A DNA stretch of 64,000 nucleotides from Xanthobacteraceae bacterium (GTDB lineage Bacteria; Pseudomonadota; Alphaproteobacteria; Rhizobiales; Xanthobacteraceae), in assembly GCA_022844205.1 (NCBI GenBank), contig JALHMF010000003.1, forward strand, positions 1-64,000. The letters are read 5' to 3'. The notes below the pieces were generated by a model. It searched no databases. It was not told the origin of the DNA and saw nothing but the letters and a program-made list of their open reading frames with translations. Both the position numbers and the translations under genes were made by a program. Position 1 is the stretch's first letter. Each line of letters opens with the position of its first letter. Of the stretch, positions 55,033-64,000 are shown one piece after another.

Positions 55033-56061
55033 TTAACGCGTTACGTCGGTCCAAAGCTCGGACACATCCGGCTCCGGATCGCTCGATGCAAATTCGGCGG
55101 CTTCGTTGACGATGGTGCGCACTTCGCCGTCGATTTTCTTCAACTCGTCTTCGCTTGCACGTTTCGTCTCAATGAGCCGCGCGCGGATCATGGTAATCGG
55201 ATCATGCTCGTTGCGGAATTTATCGACCTCGTCCTTGGTGCGGTATTTCGCGGGATCGGACATCGAATGTCCGCGATACCGATAGGTGAGCATTTCCAGA
55301 ATGTACGGGCCGTTGCCTTCGCGCGCGAATTTCACCGCGCGGTCGCCGGCCGCCTTGACCGCGCGCACGTCCATGCCGTCGACCTGCTCGCCCGGAATGT
55401 TGAAGGAGGCTCCGCGCTTGGAAAAATCCGTCTGCGCGGAAGCCCGGCTCACCGCCGTCCCCATCGCGTATTTGTTGTTCTCGATCACGTAGACGACCGG
55501 CAGCTTCCAGAGCTCGGCCATGTTGAAGCTCTCATAGACCTGGCCCTGATTGGCTGCGCCGTCACCGAAATACGTCAGGCACACGCGCCTGTTCTCGCGA
55601 TAGCGATTGGCAAAGGCGATGCCGGTGCCCAATGACACCTGCGCGCCGACGATGCCGTGGCCGCCATAAAAGTTTTTCTCGATGGAGAACATATGCATCG
55701 AGCCGCCCTTGCCCTTGGAAAAACCGGAGCGGCGGCCCGTGAGTTCGGCCATGATGCCTTTGGGGTCCATGCCGGTCACCAGCATGTGGCCGTGATCGCG
55801 ATAGGCGGTGATGATCTGGTCGCCCTCTTCCAGCGCCATCTGCATGCCGACGACGACCGCTTCCTGGCCGATATAGAGATGGCAGAAGCCGCCGATCAGG
55901 CCCATGCCGTAAAGCTGGCCGGCTTTTTCCTCGAAGCGGCGGATCAGGAGCATTTCCCGATAGGCGCGTACCTCATCCTCGATGCTGAGACTGGCGACGG
56001 CGCTGCCTGATTTGGAGGAAGCGGGTTTCGGCGCGTCGGAGGATTTGGCGGCGGCGGGCAT
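55033..56061 (-). CDS. pdhA: Pyruvate dehydrogenase E1 alpha subunit
   Basis: 342 residues. The first 25 residues are Ala/Pro/Ser/Lys-rich. The TPP motif GDGAANQGQVYESFNMAELWKLPVVYVIENN is complete and the phosphorylation-loop-like YRYRGHSMSDPAKYR is present. Decarboxylates pyruvate with PdhB. First gene of the pdh operon. Confidence 0.96.
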   Translation of the reverse strand: MPAAAKSSDAPKPASSKSGSAVASLSIEDEVRAYREMLLIRRFEEKAGQLYGMGLIGGFCHLYIGQEAVVVGMQMALEEGDQIITAYRDHGHMLVTGMDPKGIMAELTGRRSGFSKGKGGSMHMFSIEKNFYGGHGIVGAQVSLGTGIAFANRYRENRRVCLTYFGDGAANQGQVYESFNMAELWKLPVVYVIENNKYAMGTAVSRASAQTDFSKRGASFNIPGEQVDGMDVRAVKAAGDRAVKFAREGNGPYILEMLTYRYRGHSMSDPAKYRTKDEVDKFRNEHDPITMIRARLIETKRASEDELKKIDGEVRTIVNEAAEFASSDPEPDVSELWTDVTR

Positions 56062-56206
56062 CTTTGGCGTTCTCCCTGACGAAAAACCCTAGCGCAATTT
56101 TCTGTCGCGCGCCAAGGAAACGCTTTAGGAAAGCCATGCACAACCGGAATACGGCCATTCCCGCGCAACGGAATATCCCGTTCGCGGGTCTGCACGAAAT
56201 TCCATT

Positions 56207-56521
56207 TCAACGGGGAGACAGCAGGACGAAATCGTTGGGCTTGACGAAACCGAGATCGCGCCGGGCGATCTCCTCGAGCAAATCCGGGTCGAGCCGGTCG
56301 CTGCGCAGAAGTTCGAGGCGGTGTTCCCAGTCGATCCGGCTGGTGCGGAGCGCGTCGCGCTCGACCGTCATGTTCACGATCTCCTGCTCATATGCCCGTT
56401 GCGCGACAAGGCCGTAGTTCCCGTCATAAGTCTGCATATAAAAATAGCCGATGATTGCAGCCGCGCCGAGAAACAGCGCCATGTTCTGCAGGATGCGCGT
56501 GAGGCGGGTGCGGGAGAGCAT
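56207..56521 (-). CDS. ftsB: Septum formation initiator FtsB-like protein
   Basis: 104 residues from ATG 56521. One membrane helix (about 12-30, ILQNMALFLGAAAIIGYFYMQTY) and a coiled coil (about 35-70), with the DivIC/FtsB tail LLEEIARRDLGFVKPNDFVLL. It belongs to the FtsQLB divisome. A longer frame to 56629 runs into a REP element and is not used. Position between eno and pdhA is conserved. Confidence 0.85.
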   Translation of the reverse strand: MLSRTRLTRILQNMALFLGAAAIIGYFYMQTYDGNYGLVAQRAYEQEIVNMTVERDALRTSRIDWEHRLELLRSDRLDPDLLEEIARRDLGFVKPNDFVLLSPR

Positions 56522-56567
56522 GGGGAGGTTATGCGGGCAGATGGGTTGCGCGGGGGTTAATGGTATC

Positions 56568-56633
56568 GTCATGGCCGGGCAAAAGGCGCGAAGTGCTGTC
56601 TTCGCGCCTGAAGTCCCGGCCATCACCACAATC
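56568..56633. repeat. REP-like palindrome before ftsB
   Basis: GTCATGGCCGGG opens and CCCGGCCATCAC closes the element; the inner arms are GGCGCGAAG (56584-56592) and CTTCGCGCC (56599-56607). It has the same outer/inner architecture as the elements inside pdhB and pdhC, but here it is intergenic. Confidence 0.75.
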
Positions 56634-57547
56634 TGTCATCATCCGCGCAAGCGGATGATCCAGTAAACGCAGGCGCCAATTTTGTTCTCATTGATTACTG
56701 GATCGCCCGGCAGGCAAGCCTTCATCCTTCGAGACGCCCGCCTTTTTGCCTCTCTTTGCCTCATCCTGAGGAGCGCCCGCAGGGCGCGTCTCGAAGGATG
56801 AGCGGCGGGCTCCTCAGGATGAGGATTGTGTGAACAGCCCGCTGATTTTCCATGGACTTAACTGCCCTTATCCCCGTCCCCAAAACCTCCCGTACAATCC
56901 GCATCACTCCCGCTCACCGGGGACGCACTCATGAGGCGTCTTGTTTGTGGAGCGGGAGGCGGCGCCTGCTGTTTTGCCTCGCAAGCAAAACACCGGGAGG
57001 CTCGGGTCACCATCCGCGGGCACTACGCCCCGCTGCCATTTAAAATCACAAGTCGGGTAAACCCGACTTGTGGTGGCTGGAATGGGGACCGGAATCGGTG
57101 AGCGAAAGCTCATCGCAACGGCGGCGATACCCGCTTTGTCCGGTCCCGGAAGCATGGTCCCGAAGAACCAAAAGCCGCCGCGATGGAGCGCTGGAAGGCG
57201 ACGCCTGCTTTCGCAGAGCAGGCACCTACGGAAGACCGTGCGCCTTTCGGCGCTCCGTCTCCCCGTCCCGCGCGCCGGGTTTACCCGGTTCGCGGCACGA
57301 AAAAAATCAAAACGCGGAGCGAAAACCGCTCGCGCGAACGATCGCTCTTATCCCTCCCCTTCAGGGGAGGGTCGTTCGCCGAACGAAGTAAAGGCGAACG
57401 GGGTGGGGGCGCGGCGCGAAACAAAACCCCACCCGGCTCGCGCTACGCGCTCGCCACCCTCCCCGGAACGGGGAGGGATAAGAAAGAAGGACGCTCTTCA
57501 GGATGAGGCGCTCCGTCACCGCTGTATGAAAACTAAATCCGGAAAAA
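56634..57547. repeat. Gene-free block of several repeat families between ftsB and eno
   Basis: Contents in order: CATCATCCGCGCAAGCGGATGAT near 56637; nested arms CATCCTTCGAGACGC (about 56731) and GCGTCTCGAAGGATG (about 56785) with CCTCATCCTGAGG pieces; a 26-bp palindrome CACAAGTCGGGT-AA-ACCCGACTTGTG (57047-57072); a long segment (about 56930-57300) of a type I associate with repeated Bradyrhizobium intergenic DNA; and CCCTCCCCTTCAGGGGAGGG (57353-57372) with GGGGTGGGG and CCACCCTCCCCGG partners to 57478. Open frames here (for example 57070-57672) are read-throughs of repeats. Confidence 0.75.
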
Positions 57548-58891
<1,344 letters not shown>

Positions 58892-58940
58892 CTATCCGCG
58901 CAGCCGGAATATCGGCTAGTTTCCGCGCCGGAGTTCAGAA

Positions 58941-59402
58941 ATGGCCAAAAAAACCAAAGCCACGATTCATCTGGGGAAGCTCTCGCGCCTTCCCGCATCG
59001 CCCGGAAAGGCCGTGCTGGACCGGGTGCCGAATCCGCACCCGGACACGGATTATCTTGCGCGCTTTACGGCGCCGGAATTCACCTCGATCTGCCCGGTCA
59101 CCGGCCAGCCGGATTTTGCGATCCTTGTGATCGATTACGCGCCCGGGAAATGGCTCGTGGAATCGAAATCGCTGAAACTCTATCTCGCGAGTTTCCGCAA
59201 CCATGGCGCCTTCCACGAGGATTGCACGGTCGAGATCGGCAAGCGGCTGGTGAAGCTGCTTGCGCCAAAATGGCTGCGCATCGGCGGCTACTGGTACCCG
59301 CGCGGCGGCATGCCGATCGACGTGTTCTGGCAGACCGGGAAAATGCCGAAGGGCCTGTGGGCGCCCGATCAGGGTGTGCCGCTGTATCGCGGACGCGGCT
59401 GA
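58941..59402 (+). CDS. queF: NADPH-dependent 7-cyano-7-deazaguanine reductase QueF
   Basis: 153 residues, the short (unimodular) type. Catalytic Cys in [14 protein letters not shown], then [29 protein letters not shown] with the substrate-binding Glu and His. Makes preQ1 for queuosine in tRNA. Confidence 0.95.
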   Translation: MAKKTKATIHLGKLSRLPASPGKAVLDRVPNPHPDTDYLARFTAPEFTSICPVTGQPDFAILVIDYAPGKWLVESKSLKLYLASFRNHGAFHEDCTVEIGKRLVKLLAPKWLRIGGYWYPRGGMPIDVFWQTGKMPKGLWAPDQGVPLYRGRG

Positions 59403-59422
59403 TATTTGAATTCGCAGAAGTT

Positions 59423-60274
59423 TCAGTATTTTTTCGCAACCCGGTCGAACGCCTGCAATTCCGCAAGCAGGGATTCCATTTCCCGGAGCGGCACCATATT
59501 GGGACCGTCGGATGGCGCCTTGTCCGGATCGGGATGCGTCTCAATGAAGACGCCCGCTACACCGACCGCGACCGCCGCGCGTGCGAGCACCGGCACGAAC
59601 TGGCGCTCGCCGCCGGAAGATGCACCCTGCCCGCCCGGCTGCTGCACCGAGTGGGTCGCGTCGAAAATCACCGGCGCGCCGATTTTCGCGAGCGTCGGCA
59701 GCGCGCGCATGTCGCTGACGAGCGTGTTGTAGCCGAAGGAAACGCCGCGCTCGGTCACAAGTACATTGGCATTGCCTGCACCCGTGATCTTCGCGACCAC
59801 GTTGGTCATGTCCCACGGCGCCAGAAATTGGCCCTTCTTCACATTGATGACGCGGCCGGTGGCGGCTGCGGCCATCAGAAGATCCGTCTGGCGGCAGAGA
59901 AACGCGGGGATCTGCAAAATATCGACCGCTTCCGCGACGCGCTTGCACTGACTCTCGTCATGAATGTCGGTCAGCGTCGGAATGCCGAGTTTCGATTTGA
60001 TCTCGGCGAAGACCGGGAGGGATTTTTCCATGCCCATGCCGCGCGCGGCCTTGGCGGAGGTGCGGTTCGCCTTGTCGAAGGAGGACTTATAGATCAGGCC
60101 AATCTTGAGCTTTGCCGCGATCTCTTTCAGCGCCGACGCCGTCTCCAGCGCATGTTCGCGGCTCTCCATCTGGCAGGGGCCGGCGATCAGCGTGAGCGGC
60201 AGGTCGTTGCCAAACCGGACGGAGCCGACGGAAACGACAGGATTGGGCTTCATATCGGTGACGGGTTTGTTCAC
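59423..60274 (-). CDS. kdsA: 3-deoxy-8-phosphooctulonate synthase (KDO-8-P synthase)
   Basis: 283 residues from GTG 60274 (AGGGAC upstream; ATG 60253 also possible). [56 protein letters not shown] and [14 protein letters not shown]. Joins arabinose-5-P and PEP for lipopolysaccharide Kdo. Stands between eno and pyrG as usual. Confidence 0.95.
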   Translation of the reverse strand: MNKPVTDMKPNPVVSVGSVRFGNDLPLTLIAGPCQMESREHALETASALKEIAAKLKIGLIYKSSFDKANRTSAKAARGMGMEKSLPVFAEIKSKLGIPTLTDIHDESQCKRVAEAVDILQIPAFLCRQTDLLMAAAATGRVINVKKGQFLAPWDMTNVVAKITGAGNANVLVTERGVSFGYNTLVSDMRALPTLAKIGAPVIFDATHSVQQPGGQGASSGGERQFVPVLARAAVAVGVAGVFIETHPDPDKAPSDGPNMVPLREMESLLAELQAFDRVAKKY

Positions 60275-60306
60275 GGGCGGACTTTTGTCCCTATCTGTTG
60301 TTGGGG

Positions 60307-61188
60307 TCAACTCCGCTCGAAAGCGAGCGTAGCCCCCCGCGCCTCGTCCGGCCCGATGACAAGCCGCTCGCCTTGTTCGCGAAACTTCAGGCCGCTATCG
60401 GTCAGAAACTTTCTGGTCTGCGCAAGATCGCGGACGCCGAACACCAGCGCGGAAAAACTCAAGCCCGGATCGCGCTCCGCCTCAAAGCCGAAGGTGTCCT
60501 TGAACGCGCGCGGGTCGAGCGCCTGCACCTGCCCGCGCGGTGTGTTGATGGAAATCCCCCGCGAACTCGACTGGATGTCCCGTACGCCGGTGAAGGCGCT
60601 GAGAAAAATGTGATGGTCCGTCGGGTTTTCAGCGGTCAGCACCACTGTCTTGATGCCGGTGGCGCCGTTCGGATGCCGCTGAAAATCCGCCGACCAGAAA
60701 TTCTCCGGGTGCGTCTGCATGCAGGTGAAGAACGCGACATTCGGTGAAGCTGGCTCGGCCGCGAATACAAGCTCAAACCCAACTTCGGTCTCGCTTCCGT
60801 CCGCACGCTTGCCCTTGCGAGCGAACCTGAAAATATCGAAGCCGCCAAAGCCCGCTCCATCGAACCCCTGCTTGTCCGCGGACGGACTTTTTCCCTCCAG
60901 GATCAGGCAAGAAAGGCCCTCGCCCTGCCGCTGCAACAGATCGCGGTTGAACGCACCGAACGAAAATTCTCCCGGCTTCCCGGCCGCGATTTTATCCGGC
61001 TCGCCGATTGTCAGGATTTCTACGAAGAAGCCCGGAAATTGTATGAGACGGTTATGCGTGCCCCACGGATGCCGGTTGCGCGCACCCACCTGAAAGCCCG
61101 CCCGCTCGTAAAAAGCCGCGGTCCCGTCGAGATCGCGCACAAGGTGCGCTGCGTGATCGAGGCCGCGCCCCGGTGTGATCTTGGTCAT
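60307..61188 (-). CDS. VOC (glyoxalase-like) family protein
   Basis: 293 residues from ATG 61188. [50 protein letters not shown] opens a glyoxalase-3-like VOC domain; a second VOC repeat follows ([24 protein letters not shown]...). Metal-dependent dioxygenase or lyase activity is possible; substrate unknown. A longer start at 61356 would run over the divergent hydrolase gene and is rejected. Confidence 0.8.
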   Translation of the reverse strand: MTKITPGRGLDHAAHLVRDLDGTAAFYERAGFQVGARNRHPWGTHNRLIQFPGFFVEILTIGEPDKIAAGKPGEFSFGAFNRDLLQRQGEGLSCLILEGKSPSADKQGFDGAGFGGFDIFRFARKGKRADGSETEVGFELVFAAEPASPNVAFFTCMQTHPENFWSADFQRHPNGATGIKTVVLTAENPTDHHIFLSAFTGVRDIQSSSRGISINTPRGQVQALDPRAFKDTFGFEAERDPGLSFSALVFGVRDLAQTRKFLTDSGLKFREQGERLVIGPDEARGATLAFERS

Positions 61189-61252
61189 TGCCCGAAAATG
61201 CCGTATGGAATCCGTCGCTTTGGTCAAGCTACCAGATTGGGCGGCCGCTTCC

Positions 61253-63786
<2,534 letters not shown>

Positions 63787-64000
63787 TCACTTCGACTGCG
63801 GTACCTGCGGCCCCGAAGGAGACTGCTGTTTCAGCGAGTCGAGCAATCCGCCGCCGCTTGCCGGCGCGCTGGGGGAACCCGGGGCGGTCTGCCGGATGAT
63901 CGAGGAAGGCGCCTGACCGCGGCCCCAGCCCGCCAGGATCGAGAGCACGAGACTGGTCACGAAGAACAAGGCTGCAAGGATCGCGGTTGTGCGCGTGAGC
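63787..64000 (-). CDS. secG: Preprotein translocase subunit SecG (3' part; start beyond the window)
   Basis: The frame is open to the window edge and reads LTRTTAILAALFFVTSLVLSILAGW, the second membrane segment of SecG, then a Pro/Ser/Gly/Gln-rich tail typical of alphaproteobacterial SecG. The N-terminal helix lies past base 64000. Part of SecYEG. pyrG downstream is the usual neighbour. Confidence 0.9.
   Translation of the reverse strand, partial: LTRTTAILAALFFVTSLVLSILAGWGRGQAPSSIIRQTAPGSPSAPASGGGLLDSLKQQSPSGPQVPQSK

Overview
The window is about 64 kb of high-GC alphaproteobacterial chromosome. The order and content of the housekeeping genes (rlpA-dacC-tmk-holB-metG-tatD; hfq-hflX; dusB-ntrBC-ntrYX; a fused ispDF; pdhA-pdhB-pdhC with lipoyl domains on both PdhB and PdhC; lipA-ratA; eno-ftsB-pdhA; kdsA; pyrG-secG) point to the Hyphomicrobiales (Rhizobiales), near the Bradyrhizobium/Afipia/Xanthobacteraceae side. 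The palindromic intergenic repeats fit that placement. This is inference from family knowledge; no search was run.

Region 1 (1-11,233) is accessory DNA. The window opens in the last 29 codons of an IS3-type transposase and its right end. A PptA-type tautomerase gene follows. After that comes a compact, almost entirely plus-strand element: a small ribbon-helix-helix protein behind a strong inverted-repeat operator, overlapping unknown genes, phage-virion-like genes (a scaffold-like protein and two internal or ejection-type proteins), a structured non-coding segment, a winged-helix protein and a tyrosine integrase. The integrase lies next to the 3' end of an intact tRNA-Ser(TGA). No terminase, portal or capsid gene is visible, so this is either a decayed podovirus-like prophage or a satellite-like element. 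Its left end is not in the window.

Region 2 (11.4-19.3 kb) is a catabolic or uptake island: an ABC transporter of the branched-chain amino acid/amide family (livKHMGF), a di-iron fatty acid hydroxylase/sterol desaturase-type membrane enzyme, a FadR/FCD-type GntR regulator, a DUF6166-like protein and a PanB-like enzyme that lacks two of the usual Mg ligands. The palindrome TGATATATCA, or a close variant, lies before livK, before the hydroxylase and before the panB-like gene. The island therefore looks like one regulon under the local GntR protein.

Region 3 (19.3-46 kb) is mostly core: small transporters, cell wall genes (rlpA, dacC), nucleotide and replication genes (tmk, holB), metG with a basic N-terminal tail, tatD, an MBL hydrolase, a truncated GGDEF gene next to a Met/Cys-rich exported protein, mazG, hflX, hfq, a D-amino acid transaminase-like gene, ntrXYCB-dusB, ispDF, a CinA C-terminal amidase, an MFS-spermidine synthase fusion, ratA and lipA.

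Region 4 (46-57.5 kb) is the pyruvate dehydrogenase region: lpdA, pdhC, pdhB and pdhA. It is interrupted by a TAXI-TRAP transporter module on the other strand and by an AT-rich gene of unknown function between pdhB and pdhA. The interdomain linkers of PdhB and PdhC are encoded by REP-like palindromes read in frame. The 1 kb between ftsB and eno is packed with repeats. Region 5 (57.5-64 kb) holds eno, queF, kdsA, a VOC protein, an exported alpha/beta hydrolase, pyrG and the 3' part of secG.
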